Below are positions 1 to 11,625 of a stretch of DNA of 64,000 nucleotides, piece by piece. Each line of letters begins with the position of its first letter. The stretch's first letter is position 1. Location of the stretch: positions 1-64,000 of the forward strand of contig JAOPGA020000821.1 of NCBI GenBank assembly GCA_026419775.2, read 5' to 3'. Below the pieces are notes generated by a model. The model ran no database searches and was not told the DNA's origin. It saw only the letters and a list, made by a program, of their open reading frames with translations. The position numbers and the translations under genes were made by a program. This stretch comes from Acrasis kona (taxonomy: Eukaryota; Heterolobosea; Eutetramitea; Acrasida; Acrasidae).

Positions 1-19
1 GAGGGATGGAAAGAGGAAA

Positions 20-370
20 ATGACACAAAAGAAGTTTCTTCATGATGTTGTTCAGAATTTATGTAATTTTAAGAAATCACAACCACAGCACACCAGTCAC
101 CTACCACTCTCGTTAAGTGCAAATCATAAAGGCAGATGTATTACCTGTTTAAAGCAAGGCAAAGACTCCAACACTACATACTACTGTGTTGGCTGTCAAA
201 TGCATATCCACCCCCAATGCTGGTACTTACATCATACTGGACAGAGGGTAAAGCTTATACCAGTACCTAAACAACGTGTGGGAGCGAAGTTCGATAGACG
301 CTCATTTAGAATTCAACGTCTACGAAGATTAACTCGTCTTAGCACTCGTCGTGGTAGAAGATATCAATAA
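20..370 (+). pseudogene. piggyBac transposase C-terminal fragment
   Basis: A 116-codon frame that is also open to the left window edge, so the true start may lie outside. It carries a cysteine ribbon (GRCITCLKQG, then YYCVGCQMHIHPQCW and HH) and a short Arg-rich tail. The same layout ends the piggyBac-type transposase at 2605-5452 (GRCEYCNKIAG, FYCPGCKVKLHAKCF, YH), and the preceding residues (LTQ/MTQ..FL...) also correspond. I therefore read it as the 3' end of a second, diverged copy of that family. None of the three catalytic aspartates is inside the window, so nothing can be said about activity. It could instead be the last exon of a live gene starting to the left. Confidence 0.6.
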
Positions 371-827
371 AAGGTGTTCGTTTGCTTGAGTTACTGTTTT
401 GCTTTATTGTCACGATTCGTGTTTTTATAGAATGACAACATTTCATTTATTTCTAGATTTTGACATGCAAAAAATAGAAATGTCAAATCAATCTTCCTTA
501 TTTGTTTAATAAAGCCCGCACAGCGTCATGAGGGTATGGGCATTGGTGCCCTTGCCGCAGCTTAAGAGATATACAAATCACCGAGAAGGTGATTGCTTGT
601 GTTCACAATTTGCCTTGTAAACATGTTGTAGTATATGGACGGTTCAGGTTTAGGATAATAACCCATTCTAGGTATTATCCACAGTGTTCCTATTCGAGTA
701 TAACGAGAATCCAGTAATGAGCTCCGCAGGCACTATAAAGTGACAAGGAGCGCAACAGAATAAATTAACTAAAATATATTGATAATTCAAACCACTGTTC
801 TTCATATTACTGGACTATACGTTTTTA
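371..827. other. No gene seen
   Basis: AT-rich spacer between two transposon remnants. No reading frame, tRNA fold or obvious terminal repeat was recognised by eye. Confidence 0.5.
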
Positions 828-1508
828 TCACAAAACACATTGAGCGGTCCAAATGGAATGGGAAGTTTCCATGAGTATTGTAGAGATTTTTCGGAGTACA
901 GAGAGAGGCTTGAGAACTCTAAAGTGCTTGTTGAATCGCTTGAAAGTGTCCATACTAACATATCCTAGCATACTAGCATAAATGGACCTCTTCCAATTTT
1001 CCGGCAACTCTGACATTTCTTCGCTTCCTTCAATTCCACGCTGCGTCAAATAATATGGCGCTCTCCAAAATTTAAAAATGCCTTGAATAACAAAGCCAGG
1101 TTTCAGATTATCCTGGATAACCTTATTGATTCTGACCATCGCATCATGTAATTTAGTTTTATTATAGCGACAGTCAAGAAGCAAATGTTGCTGGTCTTCA
1201 TATGATAAATGACACCGAGGACATTTAGTGTCATAATTTGAATTGTTGCTCCAGTAACGCATCTTTGACAGAGTGCAAAGCTGGTTGGAGCGGAGGCGAA
1301 GTAGCAATTTTTGTTCGCTTTTGTTTAATTTGTCTATATCTACAGACGCTTTAATGTGGTATTCATCATGTAGAAGGTCATATTTGTAGTCAACTGAAAG
1401 CACGTTTAGAAGACAAATAAGATTTGACAAAAAGACGAACAGATTTGTGTGGAACATCACCGTTACAAACAAGATCAAAAGCAAGGTGAGTGGGTGGACA
1501 GATATCAC
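828..1508 (-). pseudogene. LINE reverse-transcriptase C-terminal remnant
   Basis: Only the tail of a non-LTR retrotransposon ORF2-type protein appears to be present. The diagnostic part is a zf-RVT-like cluster, C-x2-C-x8-H-x4-C (CPRCHLSYEDQQHLLLDC), preceded by an LLLRLRSNQLCTLSK stretch, as is common after the reverse-transcriptase core in LINEs. No reverse-transcriptase catalytic motif (YxDD-like) or endonuclease is visible, so the copy is 5' truncated, as LINE insertions usually are. The first ~45 codons are hydrophobic and unlike the rest; they probably belong to the host DNA or to the neighbouring MULE remnant, because the frame starts inside it. The family assignment rests on one zinc cluster, so it is moderately sure. 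Confidence 0.5.
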
Positions 1509-2067
1509 TGATGAGGTGATTCTTCAAACCAAGCTAAAATCTGCCTTGATAAAGAATCAGATTTTTCAAAGTACACTATTAAGACCTGGGGCTAATCAAT
1601 GCTTTAATGAAAGAGTTTCCGGGTGTCAAGCATCTGTTGTGTGCAAATCACTTTTGGAGCAACATCAAGTCACATCTCACATATGCACTGAAGGTTACAA
1701 GTACAGAGGAGATTGATGATATAATGGAGGTGATTAATGGATATGGAACGTACCCGGGAATTTTAGATTATACAGGTGCAGAGATAAAAGCACTATGTAC
1801 ATAGAAACTTTTTATCAGAGATTGTAAGTAATTTTTTTATTATCACTAACAACCAGTAGTATCAAAATACTTGGTAAAGATAATAGAGAACAGTTTGTTC
1901 ATTACTTTGAGGATAATAAACTACAGCCTCAAATAAACAATGTATGTAAGTCAGCACGGGAGGATGCTGGCATTGAAGGTAGTGCAAGAGCCTTCATTAA
2001 TGCTGTCAAGTTACACAACAATAGCATCAAATTGGACGCCGCATGCACAAGTGCCTTCAAAAATTAA
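1447..2067 (+). pseudogene. MULE-like transposase remnant
   Basis: Several short frames in tandem carry transposase-like text: FPGVKHLLCANHFWSNIKSHL (1610-1672) has the C-x2-H-x4-N pattern found after the catalytic core of Mutator-like and related transposases, and 1860-2067 reads GKDNREQFVHYFEDNKLQ and SAREDAGIEGSARAF before a stop. The pieces lie in different frames with stops between them, so the element is decayed. No DDE residues or terminal inverted repeats could be identified. The 5' part overlaps the LINE remnant on the other strand, suggesting one inserted into or beside the other. Family assignment is tentative. Confidence 0.4.
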
Positions 2068-2604
2068 GCAAGTACATGCTCAATCAAAGTGCTGACTTCA
2101 TCTCTGAATTAACTCTTCTTCATACCACGGAGTATAACGGACTATTAGTCATGAAGGCCGGACAAAGCTGCCCAAATAAAATTTATTAGAACCAAATACA
2201 GAATTTATTTTTATATTTTAATTTAGAGGGGTCCGAATGGACGAGACTGTTGGTGAGGAGCTGCCGAAGGCATTGGACAATGAGTAAGAATATTTATGTT
2301 GGCTGGGGTTTAGAAAATGGTTCAGAACTATACTGTTTGCTTTTACTGTTGGACAAAAAGTCTTACATACTTTCTGTATTACTTCCAACTTTAACATTGG
2401 CAGTCGACGTTACCTTGCTGTAATTGCTGACAATAAACGCCTCTAAAACCTGATTGACAACAAGGCCCATGACGCAAATCATGCGGCAGTTTGACTGATC
2501 AAATTATTGCGACACAGTAAATTATGAACCCATTAAGACTCCAGCCATTTTAATTTTATGAGCATGTACTAACAAGAAGATTTTTAGAACTGATCCAACC
2601 GCAT

Positions 2605-5452
2605 GTGACAGATGCTTTTTTACAGCAGATGAAAGGACTTGCAATCACTTCAGATGATAATGACATTGAAATTGATGACAATGATCCTGAGCTTGGAATT
2701 GACATTACTCAATCAACAGCGGAACAAGAAGAAATTGAAAAAGTAGTTTCAATTTCTCAACGTATGAATAGATTTAGATTATATAATAACAATTATAGAA
2801 AATCAAAAGAAATGTAAAAGTTTTGTAGTAGATGAGCGTAACAATGTTTTTATTGAGGCAGAACTTTTTGAAGATGAAGATAATTATCCAGTAGTTCATC
2901 CAGATGCTGTAAATCTTGATACATTTGATCCGTTCAGTATTGAAGATGAGCAGTCAAACAACAACACATCACCACCACCAGTCTCTGTCAATCCAGCACC
3001 TCAACCAACAAGGCTACAGGATCAAAAGGACGAAGATTCACTAAACGATGAGGGACAAGGAAGTGGAAATCAGCGCGGTAGAGGACGTGGAAGGCCAAGA
3101 AGGGGGACAACATATTCTGGACAAGGGAGGACACCAAGGATCTCTAAAAATACAGATGTCTCAAGTAGTGCAAGCACACAAGGCAGGGGTCGCGGCAGGG
3201 GTGTAAGCTCTAAAAAGAAGGGCCAAAACAAAGCAGCTACACAAGAAAAAGTTCATGGAAGAGGACGTGGCCGCAGGAGAGGACGTGGAAGAGGAGCTGC
3301 CATCAGTCAACAATCTATAAGAGCTCAAAGTAGTAACTCTACAACTAATAAGCGCAGAAGATCATTGAGCGATACTGATCAAAGTGGAAGTGGTAGCGAT
3401 TATGATCAAGAGGCTGAAACATTTCTGCAATCTATTGTGCCAGAAGATGCTCCTATGGTTGAAAGAGTTGTGCGAACATATTGTACAGCAAGGTGCAAAG
3501 CTGGATGCAAGAACTGCCTCTGTGTTGCACAAGAACAGCACTGTGACCCAGAGAAATGTAATTGTACTAATTGTATAAATCTGCCTGGCTCTGATACTCT
3601 GAAAAATCCCATTAAAGACTGGAAGCAAACACCATTTGAAAAAAAGAATGCACCATTTGATGCGACAAAGAGTGGCCCTATGAATATTCCAATTGATGCA
3701 ACTATAACAGATGTTGTTAATTTGTTGTGGACAAAAGAAATTGATGAACATGTAATTCAAGATACCAATGGGTACATGATGTATTGCCAAGAGTTTAAGC
3801 AGGAGTTGAAGCTTATTCAAGAGGAGGCACAGAGAAAGAAGAAGGATGCAAGAGCTACTGGCACTGTACAACCAAATTCATCTGGTACATCTGCTAGCAA
3901 CAACAAGAAGAAAAAGAAATTAGCTCCACTTTTATTTGTGCCGTCCACTCCACTGCCACAACCACCAGAGCCACCACCTGCACAGCTGTCGCAGCCACAA
4001 CCACCAGTACAGCAGCAACCATTAGAGCCACCATCCACACAGCTGCCATTACCAGAACCACCACTGCCACCAGCACAGCAGTTGCAACCGCCACCACCTG
4101 CACAGCAACCTTCACAGCCATCACAACCACCTGCAAATTTTTCTCCAGTGCCCAAGATCCCAACATTTAAAGAGTGGTTTAAAAAAAAGAGAGAAGAATT
4201 GTTTGATTTTTGTACAATAGATGGCGCAATAACTATTGATGAATGGAAGCGATACATGGCAATATGTGTTGCAATGGGACTAAATCGTATTGCAGATTAC
4301 CGAAATCACTGGAAGAGTGATACTTGTAATAGTTCATTATTTGGAAACTCATTCATCAAATCGCTGCTGTCATTCAAAAAGTTTAAGAAAATTCATCGAT
4401 ATATTCATTATAACGATGATTGGCTTGATGATCAGTTAAACAAAAATTATAGAAGTCATTGGAGCCCAATGCAACAATTAGCTGTTGATGAAGCTATGAT
4501 TGCCTGGAAAGGACGTGTCAAGTTCAAACAATATCAGCCAGCTAAACCAACCAAATATGGTTTGAAGAAGTTTGCCATGTGTGATCAATCTGGATATACA
4601 TACAGTTCTTTCCTTTATAGAGGAGCTGCATCATGTCGCAAAACAGATGTAAAATCAATTGTTGTGGACTTTGCTGAGGATCTTCCAAAAGACAATGGTC
4701 AAAGTTATGTTTTATATTTTGACAATTACTACTCATCACTAGATCTGTCTTTGAAGCTTTGTGAAATGAATGTACTTCATACATGTACTGTCCGAGGTAA
4801 TAGACCTACTTGGCTGTTCTCACGTGGTATGCAAAACAAGCTTGAAGAAACAGTTGAAAGTAGACAGTATACGTTCTTGAATTACAAGGATGAGCTGGCT
4901 GCATACTCTTATTGTGATAGCAAAAGATGCAACTTTCTTTCTAATCACTCCTCTTCTGGGTCGCACAAAGGTGAAAAGTCAGAAAAGCCATCAGTTGCAC
5001 ATGATTACAATCAGTGTATGTTGTCAGTCGATAAAGCAGATGCATGGATCAATGCCTACCTTCCTTTTCCTCACCACAAGAACAAGTGGACACGTGCGTT
5101 CATGTTTCACAGCTACAAGACAGCATTGGTGAATGCATGGATCATTTGGAAACATCAAACAGCAAGCCAAGCAACAAACAAGAAGGATGCTGATAGATGC
5201 ATGTCTCTAACACAAGTCGAATTTCTACAGAAGTTCTTATTTGCTCAAAATCTTTGGGCAAATCTACACAAACACTCAGCAAGACATATGCACCACCCAC
5301 ATCCAGCAAAGAAAGACGGCCGCTGTGAATACTGTAACAAGATTGCCGGTACCAATAAGCACAGTAAAACGAGCTTTTATTGTCCAGGGTGCAAAGTAAA
5401 ATTACATGCCAAATGCTTCATGTCATACCACCAATACAAACGTATCTTTTAA
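2605..5452 (+). mobile_element. piggyBac-type (PGBD) transposase with CXC-like and AT-hook regions
   Basis: Cut-and-paste DNA transposase of the DDE_Tnp_1_7 family. The main frame is open from 2768 to 5452. In order: acidic N-terminus; Arg/Gly AT-hook-like blocks at about 3075-3300 (GRGRGRPRRG and relatives); a cysteine-rich CXC/CRC-like domain (CTARCKAGCKNCLC...CNCTNC) at 3480-3590; a Pro/Gln-rich linker (3940-4140); the catalytic core with Asp in AVDEAMIAWKG, in LYFDNYYSSLD and in CMLSVDKADAW; and a C-terminal zinc ribbon (CEYC...CPGC...H..C). The core frame has no ATG near its beginning. A shorter frame (2605-2817) that looks like the acidic N-terminus lies in another phase, so the junction at 2768-2817 is either a small intron or a one-base shift. 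A possible first exon with ATG at 2237 (15 codons, then GTAAGA) is not in phase as read. Flanking TTAA sites and terminal repeats were not established. Confidence 0.8.
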
Positions 5453-6217
5453 CTCTTCTATCCAAAAAATGTTCCTTTCACACATGTCTAAACTGTAACA
5501 GTAAAACATAAGTACACATTCTCTGTCACTACTGTTTTGCATATTCTCAGTAGAGGGGGGAATTACAGCATTACCTGGACAACCCTTTTGAACTCTTCTA
5601 GTGACTTCCAACGCAACAGCTGCATCAGAGGTCAAGAGTCCTTCTCAATGGTCCTATCCATGCCAACCCTTTCAAGTCAACAAAGATAGGAATCACAACT
5701 ACAGAGATGTATACTTGGTTACTTATCTACAATTTTCTTCTTTATCCATTTATTTTGTTCTCAATATAAAGTTATGGTACTGGTAAACTGGTCGTTGGTT
5801 TTTAAATGACACTAAACAAACAGCGTACAATGTTTCTATATTCCATAGTAAATAAATGTCATTTATTATATCTGCGATAATTTATAAATATATAAAATTT
5901 AATTCCAAATTTGTTTTCCTCTACCAAATTAGTGAAAGGTCAATTATCCACCCCTTGGTGTTCAAGCAGGGGCATCGATGCCCACATACATATTTTCTGA
6001 GACAAAGTGGGGTTGTATGAACTCAGGACAATAAAATACATCGATAGAAGGAAACTTTTTTTTGGGACCGAAGAAGAGTTAATGTTGAAATTGCATGTCA
6101 AAATATTTTGCTCTTCGGCGACAACCACGTTTACTTGCTCACCATAGTTTCTTTATGAAGCTTCATCGTCCTAGCCGTCAATAAGACGCTACTCGTTATA
6201 TAATCCGAGATCATTTT
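5453..6217. other. No gene seen (3' side of transposon)
   Basis: The first part presumably contains the 3' untranslated region and right end of the piggyBac-type element, but I could not define an inverted repeat. The rest is AT-rich spacer with only short unconvincing frames. Confidence 0.4.
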
Positions 6218-7290
6218 CTACTCATTCAATGTGTGAAAATGTGTTCCATCTCCAATCACCGAAGACACTGGGAGGAACCAATAGCTTGACTTTTTACCAA
6301 ACACCGCAATCCAGTTTCCATAGTAGCCAAGGTCGTAAGGATTACCGTCGTACTGCATGTTGAGCTTATCGGACTTTTCGAGTGACTCCAGAGTCGTTGT
6401 TCCGAATAATATCAGTTTTATGTGATAAAGCAAGAAGATTAGCACACCAAGCTCAATCATCATCATGAACAAGTAATTTACAAATAAATTAACACCAAAG
6501 GCATTGAATTTTGGGTCGGTGGGCTTTGCAGTTTAATATTATGATTTCTTCTTGTAGTCTTACCTTTGTGAGAAATGCATCCAGAGCCCGTCGTCCGATG
6601 GTTAATAGATACACTGTCAAACTAACAAGAGTGTAAAGAAGGAATATCATAAAGTACTTGTAGTTGTGAAAGCCTATGCAATTATTAAACCAAATGCAGT
6701 GGTGATCCATCTTCAGGACACACTTGTTGCATTTACTACAATGGTGACTGCGGTCAGGCTTGTATACTCTACATTTCCTGCAGATTCTGACTGCGCCGTT
6801 TCTGTCGGTTTCAATAAATTGTCGCTGGTGCCTTCTATTAAGCGATTCGCTTGAGATATTATTGCTTGTGTGGCCCTCTTTTAATGCCTGAATACAATTA
6901 GTTGTCAAATAATTAGTGGTAGCTACAAACCCAAGATGAAGGAATATTGCCTGGGTCAGTTTTAATACATAGATTATATGAATAACTAATAGCAACTATT
7001 GCTGTAAGAAGTGCAAGCAGAGTGGCGAGTGCAGATATTAATTCTCCCTCCAAATAAAGTGGGACTACCAAGTGATAGAAATATGTTATACAAGTCCACG
7101 CCATTAATGCACAAACTAAACACACGACCGTCCAGGTATACCAAGGCCTCTTCATTGTAATGTGAATCAAGGTTGTCCAAACTTTCTTACAACAAGACGC
7201 CAACATCATGAATCGTATGCTTTTGATACCACTCGATTTTGTTATAATAAACATCGTTTTCCTAATTCTTCGCTTTGATAGCGTTGTCAT
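6218..7290 (-). CDS. DHHC-type protein S-palmitoyltransferase
   Basis: Integral membrane enzyme that transfers palmitate to cysteines of cytosolic-face proteins, usually at Golgi, ER or plasma membrane. Three exons (7290-6931, 6887-6564, 6523-6218) with phase-0 introns of 43 and 40 nt give about 329 residues. Two membrane spans precede the TTxP-position DPG motif ([11 protein letters not shown]). The Cys-rich domain has [27 protein letters not shown] (catalytic DHHC at about residues 181-184) and [11 protein letters not shown], followed by two further spans. The C-terminus carries the family pattern [11 protein letters not shown]. The start is taken at the ATG at 7290, since the frame upstream contains only non-ATG candidates; ATGs slightly downstream are also possible. 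Divergently oriented to the zinc transporter. Confidence 0.9.
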
Positions 7291-7618
7291 GAATCTGATC
7301 TTGACTTTTGGGCGGACTAAAGTGGTGATTGCGGTGATCAAATCGCAATACTGAAGCTATTACTACAGATTCTGTATCTTTGTTTTGAGGTCACCAATCC
7401 ACATGATTGAATGCTGTTTACTCTGGCGGTGTTCCGCTCCATAAATTTCGGCTTCCCAACGTTTTAGACATGTCGTTCATCCCATCTTGGGGCTCACACG
7501 GAACAAAAAGGGAGGACCACTAATCCCGGAATTTCTAATCCCGGAGTTCCCTCCGAGCAAATTAATATAGTTTCAGTTGTAAAAATTACTTTCAAATTCA
7601 AATAACTAACCGTGTAAA
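7291..7618. promoter_or_regulatory. Divergent intergenic region, palmitoyltransferase / zinc transporter
   Basis: 328 bp between two divergent start codons. It must hold both promoters. A short imperfect duplication, taatcccggaatt / taatcccggagtt, occurs near 7521-7550. No TATA-like or metal-response element can be asserted. Confidence 0.4.
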
Positions 7619-9157
7619 ATGTCCAGCACGCGCCACAAGAAAGAGGACTTGCAAATCATGATATCACCATCATCACCTGATACTGTATCAATTGAATTGG
7701 ATGACGAGCAAGAACACGGTCACGGTCATGGTCACAGTCACGGAGAGAAGAAATCTCACGGACATAGTCATGGGGATGATTCTCATGGTCACAGTCATGG
7801 GGATAAAAAATCTAGTCATGGTCACAGCCATGGAGAGAAGAAATCTCATGGTCACAGCCACGGTGAAGAATCTCCTCGTGACGAATCCCACGGTCATAGT
7901 CATGAGGGAGGTTCCCATGGTCATAGTCACGGAGAAGGTAGTCACGACGACGATATTATAAATAGCTCAAAAGCCGCACTCGAGGCAGAAAATGCGTACA
8001 AGTCGAACATGAGGATGTTGATTATCATGTTGGTGATGGTGTTCGTTGTCTTTATTGCCGAGTTACTTGTTGGCTTTATTGGAAAGTCTCTTGCACTCTT
8101 GTCTGATGCATTCCACATGTTCTCCGATTTTGTCTCTCTAATTATTGGTGCAGCAGCACTAAGGGTAAGTTTATTGTGAATTATTATTGTTAAAAAAAAT
8201 AGTTATCTCGTAGGCCCAGAACAGCTCGTTTATCTTATGGATGGGGTAGAGCAGAGATCCTTGGTGGTCTGATTAATGGGGTCTTCTTGATATGCGTTGT
8301 AATGTACATTTATGTTGAAGCCATCGGTCGCTTTATCGAACCCACCATTATCGACCAGCCATTGATGGTTTTGATTGTTGGTATCATTGGTCTTCTTGTC
8401 AATTTGATCGGCCTCATCATGTTCAGAGGACACGCCCACAGCCATGGTGGAGGAGGACACGATCACAGTCATGGAGACGCTGATCACGACCACAGTCACG
8501 GCGAAAGTCACTCCCACGATATTGAAGAAGGTGCCAAACCCAAAAAGCACGTCAACCACAACATGTTTGGAGTGTTCCTTCACATTCTTGGTGATTTCTT
8601 GGGAAGTATTGGTGTCATTATATCAGCAGGTATTCTTTGTTTTGTTGATGGCAAAACAAATGCATGGGTCAACTATATTGATCCCGCCGTTAGTGTCATT
8701 TTGAGCACCATCATCTTGTTCTCCACCGTTCCACTAGGTAAGCAATCGATTTGACCTCATGTTTAATCCTTTTCTAGTCAAGAATTGTAGTAAAATTTTA
8801 CTACAAAGTGTGCCCGAAGGAATAGACCTACAGGAGATTACAGAGAGAATAAAGTTAGTCGAAGGTGTTCTCGGAGTCCACGAACTGCACGTATGGCATC
8901 TAGTGAACACAAAGATCGTATGCTCCCTACACGTCAAGTGCTCCAATGGAGAGGACTTTATGTCGTTGGCTGCAAAGATCCAAGGCATCCTACACAGCTA
9001 CGGAGTGCACTCCACCACCATCCAACCAGAGTACGTCGAAGCAGACGAAGCAGAACAACGCAACTGCAAGCTCAGATGCGACACCGACGGATTGTCGGGG
9101 TGCTCCGAACAAGACTGGTGCTGCAGAGAAGAACCTGCTCCATTGTTGACATTATAA
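7619..9157 (+). CDS. CDF/ZnT (SLC30-like) zinc transporter, His-rich
   Basis: Cation diffusion facilitator exporting Zn2+ from cytosol into vesicles or out of the cell. Exons 7619-8164, 8215-8737 and 8778-9157 give about 482 residues. The N-terminus (residues ~35-115) is a run of HGHSHG repeats; then come six-span CDF features: SLALLSDAFHMFSD with the TM2 HxxxD metal site, LSYGWGRAEILGG, a second His-rich loop (HDHSHGDADHDHSHG) between TM4 and TM5, and HILGD, the TM5 HxxxD site. The cytosolic C-terminal domain has GVHELHVWHL. Intron 2 (40 nt) is canonical. Intron 1 is not: to keep the conserved frame the intron must be 8165-8214 (GT...GG) or, identically, 8164-8213 (GG...AG), or one base is wrong. 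The protein ends in a Cys-rich tail. Its stop lies 4 bp from the end of the convergent kinase gene. Confidence 0.93.
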
Positions 9158-9161
9158 AATT

Positions 9162-11091
9162 TTAAATCTTTAATTCATCTTGCAATACATCAAACAGAAT
9201 TCTTGCAGTATAAATCTCTCCGCTCACCTTGTTAAAATTCAAAAAGTAACCATCGCCATCGGGCACGGTGCTCATCGTCACGTCAAACTCCACCACATAA
9301 CCACCCTCTCCAACATCACACGTGGCACGTATCGTCGAATCGTTCACCATGCTCCACTGGATCTGCAGCGCCTTAAAGGATCGACTCAGCTCTGCCAAAA
9401 TCTCCTCCTGAGGTTTCACCGAGTGCCGTCCGAACTGCGACTTGACCTGATTGTTGTTTCCAGAGCCAGAGCCAGCACTGGTGGGTTTCTTCTTCCAAAA
9501 ACTAAACCACTGCGGCACTTTTCTTTGTGCGCTGTTGGCAGCAGACGATCCGCTCGCATTGTTGGCATTGTCCACATCGTGATCTACATCTTGATTGTTG
9601 TGAATGGCTTCGATCAATTTCTTCCTCAACAGGGCTGCCTTGTCGGTGGTTTCGTCTTCGATGGGATTGGTCGCCGATATGCTCATCTTTGGATGATATG
9701 ACTCGACGTGAGTGGTACCCGTTTCGTCCCTTCTCTTCTTGATCAGACGATAGGCCACCACCTCAATGTTCTTTCCCTCCGACAGTAACGATTTCAATTT
9801 GTCCCGATCGCTGATTCCTAATTGGTCCTGTACGGCTTGCATGATTTCTGGTTCAACGTCGTGAATGGGAGCGTCGTCCGTTTTGTTTTGAACCTTGTCG
9901 TCTTCTTGATCGTCAGGTAAGCTTTCCGCTTGTACCTTGATGTTATCTTGTTCCTCTTGTAATACTTGTGCGATGAATTCTTCGTCGTCTTCTTCCTTCG
10001 CTGGAGTGGTGACTGCCGTGGCGCCTGGGTTGTTGGCGGCGGCGTCTCTCAGCTTCTTCAACTTTTTTTCCTTCTTTAATTGTTCAAAAGTGGGAATGTT
10101 CATTCCCGACACACTCAAAGTAGTCAACTGCTTGTCTAGCCTACGATACCACGGGTGTTTCTTGATGCTCGATAAATCGATCCTCTTTTCTGGGTCCATG
10201 CAAAGCATTTGTGAAATCAAGTCCTTTACATCTCCGGACAAGTATGTGGGGACGACATATTGGCCTTGCTTCACCTTTCTCAACAGGTTTTGAAGATTGG
10301 AGTCGTCAAAAGGAAGTCGTCCCTTTCAAGGTGAGTCATGTGCACGTGCCGTTACTTACCGTTAATAATGCGAATAAAATGACACCCATGGACCAAACGT
10401 CGGCTTCGGTTCCGTTATACTTGAGACCTTTGACTACTTCTGGACTTGCATAATGCGGCGACCCACAGCTGGTCTCTAACAGCTTTCCCTCCTCCATCAA
10501 CGAAGCCATTCCAAAGTCAGCAATTTTAATGTTCTTGTTTCCATCTAACAACAAATTTTCAGGCTTCAAGTCTCTATGACTATAATAGTTACAAAAAGTA
10601 ATGATTGTAAATCATACCAAATCAGGTTTTGATGGCAGTATTCAAGACCCTCTAGTATTTGCTTGAAGAAGTGGAAAGCCTCCTCTACAGACAATCTACC
10701 GTTATTTACAATGTATTCAAACAACTCCCCTCCCTCAACATGTTCAATGATCAGGAACCTTCAGTATTCAGCGATTGGTTATTATTAAATGTATACTTAC
10801 AAGTATTTTTTGGTTTGAAGTACATCGAACAGTCTAATGACATGCTTATGGTTTATAAGCTTCATTACAGCAATCTCTCTTTCTACTTTTCTACGTAAGG
10901 AAGGTTTATCGGTCAAGATAGCTTTATTGATGATCTTGATTGCAACCTTCTGTCCAGTATCTTTGTGAACAGCCTGCTTTACTTTACCTAAAACAAAGTG
11001 TAAATATCTCGATGTTCGGTTTTTAATTGAAACCTGTTGATCCTTCTCCCAATGTCTCTCCTAAAATAAATGGACCTATCTTCTCAGCCAT
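9162..11091 (-). CDS. BRSK/SAD-like Ser/Thr kinase (AMPK-related)
   Basis: CAMKL-group kinase, the family activated by LKB1 and controlling polarity or energy signalling. Five exons (11091-11034, 10987-10801, 10758-10618, 10579-10360, 10322-9162) with introns of 46, 42, 38 and 37 nt join in frame into 588 residues. Visible motifs: glycine loop [18 protein letters not shown] lysine, catalytic [16 protein letters not shown] (KIADFGMAS), activation segment with Thr in [15 protein letters not shown], and [26 protein letters not shown] and the HPWY after the kinase domain favour BRSK/SAD over AMPK-alpha. Beyond the kinase is a UBA-like segment ([11 protein letters not shown]...[11 protein letters not shown]) and a C-terminal KA1/AIS-like domain near the end ([11 protein letters not shown]). 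Ser/Asn/Gln-rich linkers lie between. The ATG at 11091 starts eight residues before the kinase fold. Confidence 0.93.
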
Positions 11092-11625
11092 GATTTTCTT
11101 CTATGAGCAAACTGTAGGTGTTTCCTGAAAGTTTTCAGATTTAATTGGTCAACCCTACCAAAGCACGTTACAATCTTCAATGCACCCCCATGTTTGCATG
11201 CGACCTTCAATGATGATTGTTTGAAAGACTTTCGAATAATCTCTTGAGTGATCAACAGAATGAAGTAATAAAAAGTACAGCAGGCGAGTGGAGTAAACAA
11301 ACCCATTGCAATTCAAACAGTAAAATAACTTTATCACGATCTGTTTGATATTAACACAGACCCTTTCTCCTATGTTCGGTATATGTAAATTACTTATCAC
11401 ATGCTTTCCCAAATCTATAATCTCTTCAGCAAACTTTACTTTAATTATTACGTGTTCCACACATTGTTTCAAAGCAAACATTATGAATTATGTACATGAT
11501 CGCATATGTAAAGTCACAAAGTGGAATTACAGAAAATACATATAACATCCACTAAATGTAGTAAATAAAAGCGAAAGTTTGTTCTCATCTTGATCTCTTC
11601 TTAACAGGTCTTAGTTGACTACTTT
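11092..11625. promoter_or_regulatory. Divergent intergenic region, kinase / deubiquitinase
   Basis: 534 bp between divergent starts. Short frames on both strands (for example minus-strand 11155-11481) look like chance: no family resemblance and no convincing splice structure. Both promoters should be here. Confidence 0.4.

Noticed and set aside
2237-2283. ATG plus GTAAGA as a first exon of the piggyBac transposase
   Set aside because: Splicing to the TTTTTAG at 2587 does not keep the 2605 frame, so I left it as a possibility only.
3817-4257. Gly/Cys-rich minus-strand frames opposite the transposase
   Set aside because: Mirror of the Pro/Gln-rich linker of the plus-strand transposase.
7700-7960. 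Regular short repeats resembling a CRISPR array or minisatellite
   Set aside because: They encode the HGHSHG repeats of the zinc transporter; no spacers and the period follows codons.
11155-11481. Minus-strand frame of 108 codons upstream of the kinase
   Set aside because: No family resemblance or splice logic; lies in a divergent promoter region.
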